This document shows, in pieces, positions 5,798-5,818 of a DNA stretch of 5,818 bases. How positions within the stretch are numbered: position 1 is the stretch's first letter; the number at the start of each line of letters is the position of its first letter. The notes below the pieces were generated by a model, which had not been told where the DNA came from, did not search any database, and saw only the letters and a program-made list of their open reading frames with translations. The position numbers were made by a program, and so were the translations under genes. The stretch lies in assembly GCA_900770075.1 (NCBI GenBank), contig CAAGIZ010000037.1:1-5818 (forward strand), read 5' to 3'. This stretch comes from Spirochaetia bacterium. Its GTDB lineage: Bacteria; Spirochaetota; Spirochaetia; Treponematales; Treponemataceae.

Positions 5798-5818
5798 GGG
5801 CTCCCATCCTTGCCGCAG

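Overview
The window looks like part of a spirochaete chromosome, most likely from a gut- or rumen-type Treponema. The reasons are the character of the proteins (TrmB, a divergent LigA, RecJ, RecO), a moderate base composition, and an intergenic region rich in small palindromes. The genus call is inference from pattern recognition; no search was possible.

Layout from left to right. The 3' part of trmB (tRNA guanine-N7 methyltransferase) is open at the left edge and reads rightward. It is followed after a short gap by a complete ligA (NAD+-dependent DNA ligase), also rightward. On the opposite strand lie recJ (5'-3' single-strand exonuclease) and, upstream of it, recO (RecA-loading mediator). 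These two read leftward as a recO-recJ pair with 43 nt between them. ligA and recJ converge tail to tail and share bases of their stop codons. The last 231 bases, upstream of recO, hold no gene I can support. They contain the apparent recO promoter, a GC-rich nested palindrome, a run of CCGCT-type repeats, a long A/T hairpin and a small GC hairpin.

Functionally, three of the four genes belong to DNA repair and replication. RecJ and RecO act in the same RecFOR gap-repair route: RecJ resects 5' ends at gaps, RecO loads RecA. LigA seals the final nicks. TrmB is a tRNA modification enzyme with no obvious link beyond its position.

The most notable observation is in RecJ. Its catalytic DHH domain is split by roughly 130-150 extra residues between the DHH motif and the later ADxxPL aspartate. 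The insert has the spacing of a DnaQ-like DEDDh exonuclease domain in which several catalytic residues are replaced (HxExxG, N...T, KxAxxD). It looks like a degenerate exonuclease fold embedded in another exonuclease. The second is recO, whose good -35/-10 promoter sits so close to its only plausible start codon that the mRNA would be leaderless. LigA is also divergent at several normally invariant segments while keeping its catalytic residues.
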